64,000 nucleotides of DNA from positions 1,674,001 to 1,738,000 of the forward strand of contig CBDBJQ010000006.1 of assembly GCA_965206405.1 (NCBI GenBank), written 5' to 3'. Below the pieces are notes generated by a model that was not told the origin of the DNA, did no database searches, and saw only the letters and a list, made by a program, of their open reading frames with translations. Position numbers and translations under genes: made by a program. The DNA comes from CBDBJQ01 sp965206405 (lineage in GTDB: Bacteria; Pseudomonadota; Alphaproteobacteria; UBA8366). Within the stretch, counting starts at the first letter, position 1, and each line of letters begins with the position of its first letter. Below are positions 35,025-43,659 of this stretch, one piece after another.

Positions 35025-35067
35025 CCCCCGGTTTAGCCTCCGTTGCGAGGCTACAGAATACCGGGGG
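35025..35067 (+). promoter_or_regulatory. Two-tier hairpin over the MFS gene ribosome-binding site
   Basis: Outer stem CCCCCGGT (about 35025-35032) with ACCGGGGG (35060-35067), inner stem TAGCCTC (35034-35040) with GAGGCTA (35047-35053), loop cgttgc. The outer right arm contains the only G-rich ribosome-binding site, 6 bases before the ATG at 35074, so the structure would hide it. This suggests translational control; the trigger is unknown. Confidence 0.45.
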
Positions 35068-35073
35068 CTGCCC

Positions 35074-36312
35074 ATGTTCCGCCGCGATCAAGTCAATTTC
35101 GTGTTCCTCAATTTTGGACATCTCTACGACCACTTCTTCATGTTGATCTTCGCGACGGCGGCGGCCCTTGCCCTGATCCGGGAATGGGGTCTGACCTATG
35201 CAGAGCTGATCCCGTATGCGACCCCTGGCTTCGTTGCTTTTGGCGTCTGCTCACTGCCGATGGGCTACCTCGCCGACAAGTGGAGTCGCCCGGCGATGAT
35301 TGCCCTGTTTTTCATCGGCGCCGGCGCAACCTCGATTGCCGCCGGTTTTGCCGACACCCCGCTCCAGATCGGCGCCGCGCTTCTGGCTCTGGGTATATTC
35401 GCCGCGATCTACCATCCGGTCGGAATCGCAATGGTCGTCCAGGGCCGGAGCAAGGCCGGCGTGGCGGTCGCAATCAATGGCGTCTTCGGCAATATCGGGG
35501 TCGCTGCAGCGGCACTGGTCACCGGTTTCATTATCGACGCCGTCGACTGGCGGTCCGCATTCATCCTGCCCGGCATTATCTCGGTCATAACCGGCGTGCT
35601 CTATATATTGTTCTTGGGAATCCGGACCGGGGATTCGTCCGGCGATGATTCGCTCTATGTCCCCAGCGTCGGGGGCAAAGCGGTCGAGTATCCCGAACTT
35701 CCGCAGCGAAGCCGAATCTCGATTTTCACCGCCATTTTCGCCACCACCGCCTGCGGCGGCCTGATTTTCCAAAGCACGACCTTCGCCCTGCCGAAGGTCT
35801 TCGACGAACGGCTCGGCGAGCTCGCTGTCAACGCAACCCAGGTCGGCGCCTGGGCGTTTTTCGTCTTCATGATCGCCGCGCTGGCCCAGCTCCTGATCGG
35901 CTATCTGCTCGACAACCGTTCGGCCCGTACAGTGTTTGTCGCCGTCGCTGCCATCCAGGCCCTGTTCTTTGCCCTGATGGTCAACCTCACCGGCGTGCCG
36001 GCGCTGATCGTGTCGCTAGGCTTCATGTTTGCCGTGTTCGGCCAGATCCCGATCAACGACGTTCTGATCGGCCGGGTCGTCAGCACCGCCTGGCGCAGTC
36101 GCGCCTACGCCATCCGCAGCTTCATCACCTTTACCGTCATGGCGAGCTCCCTGCCGCTGATCGCCTGGATCCACGCCAATTGGAGCTTCTCGAACCTGTT
36201 CATTCTCATGGCGGTAATCGCCGGGGTGATAACGGTGGCGGCCTGGAGTCTGCCGCGGATTCCCCAGATCACCGGCCTGCGGCCGGTGTCGGGCACAGCC
36301 GCGGCCGAATAA
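35074..36312 (+). CDS. Major facilitator superfamily transporter
   Basis: Encodes 412 residues with twelve predicted membrane segments. Typical MFS features are the TM2-TM3 loop GYLADKWSRPAM (about residues 66-77), FAAIYHPVGIAMVVQGRSKAG (TM4-TM5 area) and a long central loop near residues 180-215 between the two six-helix halves. The N-terminus has GHLYDHFFMLIFATAAALAL, similar to the fosmidomycin-resistance/FsrA-like subgroup. It probably moves a small organic anion or drug. The CoA ligase gene follows after 40 bp on the same strand, so a carboxylate substrate is a reasonable guess. Confidence 0.88.
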   Translation: MFRRDQVNFVFLNFGHLYDHFFMLIFATAAALALIREWGLTYAELIPYATPGFVAFGVCSLPMGYLADKWSRPAMIALFFIGAGATSIAAGFADTPLQIGAALLALGIFAAIYHPVGIAMVVQGRSKAGVAVAINGVFGNIGVAAAALVTGFIIDAVDWRSAFILPGIISVITGVLYILFLGIRTGDSSGDDSLYVPSVGGKAVEYPELPQRSRISIFTAIFATTACGGLIFQSTTFALPKVFDERLGELAVNATQVGAWAFFVFMIAALAQLLIGYLLDNRSARTVFVAVAAIQALFFALMVNLTGVPALIVSLGFMFAVFGQIPINDVLIGRVVSTAWRSRAYAIRSFITFTVMASSLPLIAWIHANWSFSNLFILMAVIAGVITVAAWSLPRIPQITGLRPVSGTAAAE

Positions 36313-36352
36313 CCCGCCCCGGGCAGACAGAACAAGCTCCGGAACAACGGCT

Positions 36353-38005
36353 ATGCCGCCGGAAACCGCAGCGATCCTGCCCGAAGAACGCATCCGCCAG
36401 ATGCACGCCGAAGGCTGGTGGGGCGACCGGCTGATCACCGACTTTCTCGATGCGGCTGCCGACACCACTCCCGATGCGCCTGCCATCACCGGGCACAACA
36501 GCATGCGAGAGCACAACGAGACCCTGTCCTACGGGGAACTTCGGAGCCACGTCGACCGCATCGCCGCCGGCCTTGCCGCCTACGGCATCGGCCCCGGCGA
36601 GGTGGTGTCCTATCAGCTGCCGAACTGGTGGGAGTTCGCCGCCCTGCATTTTGCCTGCATACGCATCGGCGCCATCTCCAATCCGGTGATGCCGATATTC
36701 CGCAAGCGTGAACTTTCCTTCATGCTTGATTTCGCCGAATCGAAAATCTTCATCGTTCCCCGAAGCTTCCGAGGGTTCGACTATCCGACGATGGCGGCGG
36801 AACTATGCGCCGAACTGCCGCATCTCGAGGATTGCCTGGTGATTGGCGGCGAGGGCGAGAATTCCTTCGAGGCACGCATTCTCGATGCGCCGCAGACAGA
36901 ATCGAGCGAAGCTCTGTTCTCAAAATGCCGGCCCAGCCCCGACGACGTCATCCAGATACTCTACACCTCAGGCACCACCGGGCAGCCGAAAGGCATCCTG
37001 CATACCACCAATACCCTCTTCGCCTGCATCAACCCCATCGCATCCCGGCTCGAGATAACGGCTGAGGATGTGATTCTTTCAGCTTCACCGCTCGCTCACC
37101 AGACCGGTTTTCTCTACCTCATGCTCATGCCGGTCATGCAGGGCGGCCGGGCTGTCTATCAGGACATTTGGTCGGGCGAGGAGGCGGCACGGCAGATCGC
37201 GACCGAGGGCGTAACCTTCACCATGGCCTCGACGCCGTTTCTCTCCGACTTCACGGATGCAGTGGAAACCGGCAAATATGATGTTTCGAGCTTGCGTGTT
37301 TTCATTGCGGCCGGGGCGCCAATCCCGCGCGCGCTCGTACAGCGAGCCATGGAAAAGACCGACATGGTGGTGATCTCGGGCTGGGGCATGAGCGAGAACG
37401 GGCTGGTGACGACGACCGCGCCGGGTATTCCCGAGCACAAGATATTCGAGACCGACGGCAAAGCGACCGACAGCACCGAGGTGCGCGTCGTCGACGACCA
37501 GCGAAACCCACTCCCTCCCGACACAGAGGGGGCACTCGAAGTCCGCAGCGCAGGCGCTTTCGTTGGGTACCTGAAGCGCCCCGAAGCCCACGACACCGAC
37601 GAGGAGGAATGGTTCCGGACCGGCGACCGGGCCCGGCAGGACGCCGACGGGTACATCCGCATCATCGGCCGCACCAAGGACATCGTCATTCGCGGCGGTG
37701 AGAACGTCCCCGTCGTCGAGGTCGAGGAGATGCTCTACCGCCATCCGGCCATCGCCGAAGCGGCCATCGTCGCCATGCCGGACGAGCGGCTTGGCGAGCG
37801 CGGCTGCGCCTTCGTTGCCCTCAAACCCGACACAACGCTGAGCATGGAGGAGATGGTCGTGCATCTCGAGGCCGGCGGTATGGCGCGAAACTATTTCCCC
37901 GAGCGGTTGGAGATTCTTGATGAGCTTCCGCGCACGGCGAGCGGCAAGATCCAGAAGTTCGAGCTGCGACAGATGGCCGAATCCCTCACTCCCCAGAAAC
38001 GGTAA
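36353..38005 (+). CDS. AMP-forming acyl-CoA synthetase (cyclohexanecarboxylate-CoA ligase-like)
   Basis: Encodes 550 residues of the ANL superfamily. The AMP-binding P-loop is ILYTSGTTGQPKGIL (about residues 202-216). GWGMSENGLVTT (about 343-354) is the aromatic/acyl-binding motif, DGYIRIIGRTKDIVIRGGEN (about 426-445) the hinge region, and PRTASGKIQKFELR (about 527-540) carries the catalytic Lys. The N-terminus WWGDRLITDFLDAAADTTPD resembles cyclohexanecarboxylate and short-chain fatty acid CoA ligases. The reaction is acid plus ATP plus CoA to acyl-CoA, AMP and PPi. It probably works with the upstream MFS transporter. Confidence 0.93.
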   Translation: MPPETAAILPEERIRQMHAEGWWGDRLITDFLDAAADTTPDAPAITGHNSMREHNETLSYGELRSHVDRIAAGLAAYGIGPGEVVSYQLPNWWEFAALHFACIRIGAISNPVMPIFRKRELSFMLDFAESKIFIVPRSFRGFDYPTMAAELCAELPHLEDCLVIGGEGENSFEARILDAPQTESSEALFSKCRPSPDDVIQILYTSGTTGQPKGILHTTNTLFACINPIASRLEITAEDVILSASPLAHQTGFLYLMLMPVMQGGRAVYQDIWSGEEAARQIATEGVTFTMASTPFLSDFTDAVETGKYDVSSLRVFIAAGAPIPRALVQRAMEKTDMVVISGWGMSENGLVTTTAPGIPEHKIFETDGKATDSTEVRVVDDQRNPLPPDTEGALEVRSAGAFVGYLKRPEAHDTDEEEWFRTGDRARQDADGYIRIIGRTKDIVIRGGENVPVVEVEEMLYRHPAIAEAAIVAMPDERLGERGCAFVALKPDTTLSMEEMVVHLEAGGMARNYFPERLEILDELPRTASGKIQKFELRQMAESLTPQKR

Positions 38006-38062
38006 ACCGGCCCGGAGTCAACCGGGATGCAAGCGACCGGGCCATCGTCGTAATAAAATCCA

Positions 38063-38273
38063 TGAAGCGCCGGTGAAGCGCCGGTGCTTTGCCCGCAACG
38101 GGCCGCATCTATATTAGTGAGCATCTATATTAGTGATCTGTGCTGGCGTTCACCCCATATGCGCGACCAGCCCTGAACGTAACCTTGGATAACCGATCCC
38201 AGACGGCGCCAGCGTCGACACTATCGGACGATCGGGCGGACGATCGGGCGGACGATCGGGCGGACGATCGGGA
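38063..38273. repeat. Three different tandem repeats in one intergenic region
   Basis: An 11-bp unit gaagcgccggt occurs twice near 38063-38085. A 16-bp unit gcatctatattagtga occurs twice at 38104-38119 and 38120-38135. A 12-bp unit cgatcgggcgga occurs almost four times at 38229-38273, ending 8 bp before the start of the monooxygenase gene. The whole 276-bp region between 38005 and 38282 has no gene. Confidence 0.9.
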
Positions 38274-38281
38274 GCAAACTG

Positions 38282-39370
38282 ATGATCAATCTCGGGTTTT
38301 TTGCGATGCCGCTGCATCCGCATGAGCGCGACTACCAGAAAGTGATCGCGGAAAACCGCGAGGCCGTTATCCTCGCCGACCGCCTCGGTTTCTCGGAAGC
38401 CTGGATCGGCGAACACTACACCTCGGTCGCCGAACCGATTCCGGACCCATGGATGTTTTTCGCCTCGGCCCTGCACGAAACCAAAAGCATTCGCTTCGGG
38501 ACCGCCGTCCTTAACCTGCCCTACCATCACCCGGTGAGGCTCGGCATCCAGATCGCCATGTTCGACCAGATCTCCAACGGCCGGGCCATGGTCGGCATCG
38601 GGCCCGGCGGGCTGGTGAGCGACACCGAGATTTTCGGTATCGACCGCGACAAGGGCTACGCGATGATGCTCGAATGCGTCGACATGATGGTCGCCCTGTG
38701 GACCACCAACCCGCCCTACGACCTCAAGGGCGAGTTCTGGAACCTTGCCCTCGACGAGGCGATGCAAACCGACATCGGCGTCGGCCGTCTGCCCAAACCG
38801 GTCCAGAAGCCGCACCCGCCGATCGCCTATGCCATGCGCAGCCCGAAATCCGGCAGCGCCAGAACCATGGCCGAGCGCGACTGGATCCCGATCTCCGGAA
38901 ACTTCATCCCTTCCGGCCACATCAAGAGCCAGTGGGAAGATTACGCCGCGCATCGCCAAGCCCTCGGCAAGCGGCCGGACCCGGAAAACTGGCGTGCCGC
39001 CCGCAGCATTCTCGTCACCGAGAGCGATGCCCAAGCCCAGGAATATCTCGACCGCGCCGAAACCGGATTCCGCCACTATTTCAGCTATCTGCGTACCCTG
39101 GAGATGAAGCGCGAAATCCAGGATCTGTCCTCGCTGGAATTCCAGGCCCAGCTCAGCACACGGGTCAACGAGGCGCTCGAGGACCAGGTCATCGCCGGCT
39201 CCGCCGACACCGTGCTCGACAAGCTGGTGGCGTTCCGGGAAGAAACCGGCCCGTTCGGTACTCTGCTGATGACCGGCCATGACTGGGACGATGCCGATCT
39301 CTGGCGCTCCTCCATGCACCGTCTCGCCGAGGACGTCATGCCACGCCTGAACCAGCACGCGGCCGCCTGA
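38282..39370 (+). CDS. LLM-class flavin-dependent monooxygenase
   Basis: Encodes 362 residues of the bacterial luciferase-like TIM barrel family, which uses reduced flavin from a partner reductase and oxygen. MINLGFFAMPLHPHERDYQ and DRLGFSEAWIGEHYTSVAEP (about residues 35-54) are family-typical, as are TAVLNLPYHHPVRLGIQIAM (about 83-102) and NGRAMVGIGPGGLVSDTEIF. Similar proteins include limonene monooxygenase and alkanal monooxygenase alpha-like proteins. The ribosome-binding site (ggagcaaact) lies right after the 12-bp repeats. Followed after 37 bp by an FAD oxidoreductase gene. Confidence 0.92.
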   Translation: MINLGFFAMPLHPHERDYQKVIAENREAVILADRLGFSEAWIGEHYTSVAEPIPDPWMFFASALHETKSIRFGTAVLNLPYHHPVRLGIQIAMFDQISNGRAMVGIGPGGLVSDTEIFGIDRDKGYAMMLECVDMMVALWTTNPPYDLKGEFWNLALDEAMQTDIGVGRLPKPVQKPHPPIAYAMRSPKSGSARTMAERDWIPISGNFIPSGHIKSQWEDYAAHRQALGKRPDPENWRAARSILVTESDAQAQEYLDRAETGFRHYFSYLRTLEMKREIQDLSSLEFQAQLSTRVNEALEDQVIAGSADTVLDKLVAFREETGPFGTLLMTGHDWDDADLWRSSMHRLAEDVMPRLNQHAAA

Positions 39371-39407
39371 CACGATCGGGCGGGCCCGGAACCACGGAAG
39401 GTCGTCA

Positions 39408-40721
39408 ATGCTTTCGGAGCAACAGCAAACCTCGCCTGAGGCGGACACCGTCCGCACCACGCCCTACTGGTGGGAGGCAGCGCCGCGCTCCCGGGAACCC
39501 GAGACGCCGCTGCCGCAAAAGGCCGACATCGTCATTGTCGGGTCGGGCTTTGCCGGAACCAGCGCTGCCATCGTTCTCGCTCGGGCCGGGCGATCCGTGC
39601 ACATCATCGAGCGCGACCGGCCGGGCGAAGGGGCATCGAGCCGCAATGCCGGCATGGCCAGCGGCACGCTGCGCCTCAGTTTCGGGCAGATGATAGACAT
39701 GTACGGTCTTGAACAGGCCAAGTCGTATTACGACGAAGGCCGCATCGCACGGGATGACATCGCCCGTTTCATTGCCGACGAAAATATCGACTGCGACTGG
39801 CAGCCCTGCGGCCGGTTTACCGCAGCGGTGCGCCCGCACCACTACGACCGGATGGGCCGCGAAACCGACCTGCTCAACCGCCACCTCGATTTCGGCGCCA
39901 AGATGGTACCGCGCGAGGAACAGCACACGGAAACCGGCTGCGAGTCCTATCACGGCGGCGTGGTGCGCCAGGACATCGCCGCAATCCACCCTGGAAAGTT
40001 CCATCTTGGCGCTCTCGAACGGGCTCGGGAGGCCGGCGTTACGGTCCACGGCGAGACCGAGGTCACCGGCATTCGGCGCGATGGTGAAGGCCACGAGGTT
40101 CAAACGACGCGCGGGCGCATCGCTGCCCGTGAGGTGATCGTCGCCACCAACGGCTACACGGGCCGGGCGACCCCATGGCTGCAGCGGCGCATCGTCCCGG
40201 TTCCGAGCCAGATCGTCGCCACCGCACCTCTGGCACCGGAAGTCATGGACCGCATCATGCCGAAACGCCGGGTGCACGGAGAAACAAGGCGCCTCTATAA
40301 CTACTACCGTCCCTCGCCGGACGGAACGCGGCTTCTGTTCGGAGGTCGGGTGGCAACGACGCTGAAGGACCCGGCGCTGCGCCACCGCCATCTGCGCAAT
40401 CGCATCGCGTCCGTGTTCCCGGAACTCGAGGGCGTCGAGATCACCCACAGCTGGTGGGGCTACACTGCCTTCACCCTGGATTTCCTGCCACGGCTCGACA
40501 GCCATGACGGCGTCCACTACGTCGCCGGGTTCTGTGGTTCGGGGATCGTCTGGTCCCGCTGGCTGGCGATCAAGACCGCGCTCGGAATCGTTGGCAACCA
40601 GCCGCCCGAGACCGCGTTTTCCGGCGGCTACAGTACCAATCCACTCTATCGCGGCCGCACCTGGTTCCTACCGCTTGTCTATCTCTGGACCGGCTTCCGC
40701 GATATGATCGACCGGGGCTGA
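39408..40721 (+). CDS. FAD-dependent amine/amino acid oxidoreductase (DAO family)
   Basis: Encodes 437 residues. The N-terminal ADIVIVGSGFAGTSAAIVLA (residues 39-58) is a Rossmann FAD site and HIIERDRPGEGASSRNAGMA (about 67-86) the second FAD contact, as in the glycine oxidase/gamma-glutamylputrescine oxidase (PuuB-like) family. The start TTPYWWEAAP also matches that subgroup. YVAGFCGSGIVWSRWLA near the C-terminus is the usual closing FAD motif. It should oxidise a secondary amine or amino acid with release of hydrogen peroxide or electrons. The substrate is unknown. Probably cotranscribed with the LLM monooxygenase, but its own flavin is not a plausible reductant for it. Confidence 0.9.
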   Translation: MLSEQQQTSPEADTVRTTPYWWEAAPRSREPETPLPQKADIVIVGSGFAGTSAAIVLARAGRSVHIIERDRPGEGASSRNAGMASGTLRLSFGQMIDMYGLEQAKSYYDEGRIARDDIARFIADENIDCDWQPCGRFTAAVRPHHYDRMGRETDLLNRHLDFGAKMVPREEQHTETGCESYHGGVVRQDIAAIHPGKFHLGALERAREAGVTVHGETEVTGIRRDGEGHEVQTTRGRIAAREVIVATNGYTGRATPWLQRRIVPVPSQIVATAPLAPEVMDRIMPKRRVHGETRRLYNYYRPSPDGTRLLFGGRVATTLKDPALRHRHLRNRIASVFPELEGVEITHSWWGYTAFTLDFLPRLDSHDGVHYVAGFCGSGIVWSRWLAIKTALGIVGNQPPETAFSGGYSTNPLYRGRTWFLPLVYLWTGFRDMIDRG

Positions 40722-40777
40722 CGGCCAACCCAACCAGCCGACACTGATCGAAAATCAAGAGCCGGCGCATCCCGGGA

Positions 40778-41608
40778 TCAGCGCTTGGCGCGACTCTTTG
40801 AACGCCCCTTGCCGCTTCCCTTGCCGCGGGTAGCAAAGCGGCGGCGGGATGCGGTGACCGCAGCGCTCGAGCGAACGGCCTCGGCCTGATCGACATCCAT
40901 ATGCACGGCAAGAGGCGCGAGCGCACCGGCATAGGCATTGATCGACTCTTTGGTCATGCGCGCTGCGACCGGCGGCATTTCGGCCACGCGGGCAGCAATC
41001 TTGCGCGCCGCCGCCAGCGTCTTGCCGGTCGACACCACCTCGTCGACGAGTCCCCATTCAAGAGCTCGGGCGGCGTTCATACGCTCGCAGAGAATCGCAA
41101 AGCGCTTGGCCCGCGACGCACCCATCAGGTTGACCAGCCGTGGCAAAGCGCCCCATCCGAGGTTAAGGCCGATCTCTATTTCTGGCACGAGCAGAAAGGC
41201 GTTTTCGGCCATTACCCGCCAGTCGCAGGAGGCCGCAAGAACGACACCGCCGCCGATGGCATACCCCTCAATGGCCGCAACTGTCGGCGCCGGCACCTGC
41301 TCCCAGTTTCGGCACATCTCGCGACCCAGCCCCGCGGCCAGGCGCCGGGCAGCCGGCAAGGAATCATCGTTCCAGTGCTTGTTCTCCTTGAGGTCGATGC
41401 CGGCCGAGAAAGCATCCTCGGTGCCAGTCAAAATGACGGCGCCCACCGCCGGATCCACATGGAACGCCCGGGCAGTCTCCGACAACGCGCGCATCGATGC
41501 GGTATCCAGGGCATTGCGCTGCGCCCGGCGCTCGAAACGAACCGTTGCAACACCGCCGCGCCGCGTCACCGTGACGGTCTTGCCGCCGCTATGCCTGTTT
41601 CCTGCCAT
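40778..41608 (-). CDS. Enoyl-CoA hydratase/isomerase, basic C-terminal tail
   Basis: Encodes 276 residues of the crotonase family. The oxyanion-hole segments are AVILTGTEDAFSAGIDLKEN (about residues 57-76) and AAIEGYAIGGGVVLAASCDW (about 114-133). The position of the first catalytic Glu (about 137-143) is in the region MAENAFLLVPEIEIGLNLGW. The last 20 residues are rich in Arg, Lys, Gly and Ser (RGKGSGKGRSKSRAKR), unusual for a hydratase and reminiscent of a nucleic-acid-binding or unstructured tail. It is the last gene in a minus-strand group from pgm. Confidence 0.9.
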   Translation of the reverse strand: MAGNRHSGGKTVTVTRRGGVATVRFERRAQRNALDTASMRALSETARAFHVDPAVGAVILTGTEDAFSAGIDLKENKHWNDDSLPAARRLAAGLGREMCRNWEQVPAPTVAAIEGYAIGGGVVLAASCDWRVMAENAFLLVPEIEIGLNLGWGALPRLVNLMGASRAKRFAILCERMNAARALEWGLVDEVVSTGKTLAAARKIAARVAEMPPVAARMTKESINAYAGALAPLAVHMDVDQAEAVRSSAAVTASRRRFATRGKGSGKGRSKSRAKR

Positions 41609-41660
41609 CAGTTTGCCTTTCTTGCCGCCGTTCGCTTCCTGTCACCGCCAGATACTGTAG

Positions 41661-42695
41661 CTAGCTGTCCGCTTCTGCCGCCGCCGCGCCCTGCGGCGCA
41701 AGGACAACCCGGCCAACCACCTCGCGTGCGATCACCGAATCCATGGCTTGGACGACCTCTTCGAGCGCAAAAATACGGGAGACCGTGGGCTGCATCTGGC
41801 CTTCGAGAGTCCACTTGAACAGATCATCCATCATGGCACGCACCCGGGATTCGTAATCATGGCGCATGTCGCTCGGGCTCCAGCCGACATAGTGGCCGTA
41901 ATTGACGCCGCAGACGGCGATGTTCTTCAACAGGAGGATGTTGGCCGGAATCTGCGGGATCCGCCCACAGGCAAAGCCGATCGGCACGATCCGGCCCTCG
42001 GTCGCAATGCAGCGCAGGGATTCATTGAACACATCACCACCAATCGGATCGTAGATCCTGTCAGCACCGCGACCATCGGTGAGCTCAAGTACCTTTTCAC
42101 GGAATCCCGGCCCGCCCTCGATCGCATGATCGGCGCCGTGGGCAAGCGCGGTGTGGCGCTTTTCACTCGAGCCCGCAGTGGCGATCACTTTCGCGCCGAC
42201 GATCCGACCGATCTCCAGCGCCGCGATGCCAACACCGCCGCCGGCACCATGCACCAGGAGGGTATGATCTCCTGAGAGATCGAGACCGTGCGGCCACAGC
42301 AGCGCCACATAGGAGGTTGGATAAGACAGCGCCAATGGCACGGCACGGGTGAACGGGATCCCGTCCGGCAGAGCAAAGCAGTTGACGGCATTGGCGATTA
42401 CGGTCTCGGCCCATCCGCCCCAGTCAAGAACTGCGAGCACCCGGTCACCCGATGCGAAGGCGTCGACGCCCTCGCCGACCGCAGAAACGACGCCGGCCAC
42501 TTCGGTCCCGGGCACGAAAGGCAAAGGCGGACGGCGCTGATAGCGGCCCGCCACAACAAGGCTGTGAGCAAAGCTGACGCCGACGGCGTGAACTTCGATC
42601 AAAACCTGGCCCGGCCCCGGTCTTGCCGGCGCATCCACATCCTCGATGCACAGATTCTGGTACTCGGTGAATTCCCTGACCAATACCGCCCGCAT
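41661..42695 (-). CDS. Quinone oxidoreductase-like MDR-family dehydrogenase
   Basis: Encodes 344 residues from ATG 42695 (MRAVLVREFTEYQNLCIEDV), preceded by ggggagagcaat. Upstream in-frame codons are not conserved. It is a zinc-independent medium-chain reductase: GQVLIEVHAVGVSFAHSLVV (about residues 32-51), PFVPGTEVAGVVSAVGEGVD (about 61-80) and LLVHGAGGGVGIAALEIGRI (about 145-164), where AGGGVG is the NADPH loop. The Cys and His zinc ligands of alcohol dehydrogenases are missing. Probably an NADPH-dependent enoyl or quinone reductase. It lies between two enoyl-CoA hydratase genes, which supports a role on unsaturated acyl compounds. Confidence 0.9.
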   Translation of the reverse strand: MRAVLVREFTEYQNLCIEDVDAPARPGPGQVLIEVHAVGVSFAHSLVVAGRYQRRPPLPFVPGTEVAGVVSAVGEGVDAFASGDRVLAVLDWGGWAETVIANAVNCFALPDGIPFTRAVPLALSYPTSYVALLWPHGLDLSGDHTLLVHGAGGGVGIAALEIGRIVGAKVIATAGSSEKRHTALAHGADHAIEGGPGFREKVLELTDGRGADRIYDPIGGDVFNESLRCIATEGRIVPIGFACGRIPQIPANILLLKNIAVCGVNYGHYVGWSPSDMRHDYESRVRAMMDDLFKWTLEGQMQPTVSRIFALEEVVQAMDSVIAREVVGRVVLAPQGAAAAEADS

Positions 42696-42777
42696 ATTGC
42701 TCTCCCCTGTCCGCCCCGGGTTTTTCCGGTTGGTTTTGCGGCTGACTTTGCAGTTAGTTTCCCGGTTGATTGCTCGG

Positions 42778-43566
42778 TCAGTTACCCCGGAAATCCGGCT
42801 TGCGCTTCTCAGCAAAGGCCGCAATGCCTTCCTGGCCGTCATGGCCCGTGAGGCGCGCTGCAATCTCCCATGACTCCCGCTCCATCTGGCTCTCGAGGCT
42901 TTCGTTGAAACTGGCGCCAAGCAGGCGCTTCACCGATCCATAGGCCGCTGTTGGTCCCGCAGCGAAGGTCCGAGCCTGGGCCTCCGCTTCTTCGGCAAGC
43001 GTATCGGCGGATACCACCCTGTCGACGATGTCATAGCCGAGCGCCTCATCTGCGGTGAGGGCGCGGTTGGTCATCATCAGTTCACGCGCACGCCGCATCC
43101 CGACAAAACGCGGCAGGTAGAAGGTTGAGCTTCCATCCGGCGACAGCCCCGCAGCGGTATAAGCGAGTGTGAATCTGGCCGAATCGGCGGCGATCACGTA
43201 ATCGCCGGACACCGCGAGGCTGAAACCGCCACCCGCCGCAGCACCGTTGACGGCAATGACGAGCGGGGCGTCCATCCGGTTGAACAGCGAGATTGCCCGG
43301 TGCAGATCGCCAGTCATCTCCATCACCCGGCGCCCGCCCTCGTCGCCAGCGGAACGCAGAAACTTGAGATCACCGCCGGCGCAGAACATCTTCCCGGCAC
43401 CGGTCATCAGGACCGCGCGAATCGACGAATCCCGCCAGCAATCGAGCGCCGCCTCGTGCAGCTCACGGGCGAGCACATCGTTTATGGCGTTCATATTGTC
43501 CGGACGATTCAGCGTCAGATGCGCCACACCGTCGCGCTTGTCGAGTTCAAGGGCTTCAAACGACAT
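42778..43566 (-). CDS. Enoyl-CoA hydratase/isomerase (PaaG-like)
   Basis: Encodes 262 residues from ATG 43566 with aggagagacgtg before it. Crotonase motifs: AVLMTGAGKMFCAGGDLKFL (about residues 55-74) and VIAVNGAAAGGGFSLAVSGD (about 102-121), followed by ARFTLAYTAAGLSPDGSSTF, where the Asp of SPDG sits at the isomerase-type catalytic position as in PaaG. This favours isomerase over hydratase activity. It lies 82 bp upstream of the MDR reductase gene and 93 bp downstream of the HD-domain gene on the same strand. Confidence 0.92.
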   Translation of the reverse strand: MSFEALELDKRDGVAHLTLNRPDNMNAINDVLARELHEAALDCWRDSSIRAVLMTGAGKMFCAGGDLKFLRSAGDEGGRRVMEMTGDLHRAISLFNRMDAPLVIAVNGAAAGGGFSLAVSGDYVIAADSARFTLAYTAAGLSPDGSSTFYLPRFVGMRRARELMMTNRALTADEALGYDIVDRVVSADTLAEEAEAQARTFAAGPTAAYGSVKRLLGASFNESLESQMERESWEIAARLTGHDGQEGIAAFAEKRKPDFRGN

Positions 43567-43659
43567 CACGTCTCTCCTCCTGTTGTCTCTTTTGTTTTCT
43601 TGTTCTTGCGTTCTGGCTGGCACAATCCGGGCCCGAAGCGGAGCCAAGGCCGGTGCCGC

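Noticed and set aside
38150..39460. Long minus-strand open frame opposite the LLM monooxygenase gene
   Set aside because: Antisense shadow in GC-rich DNA; no domain, and the plus-strand product is a clear family member.
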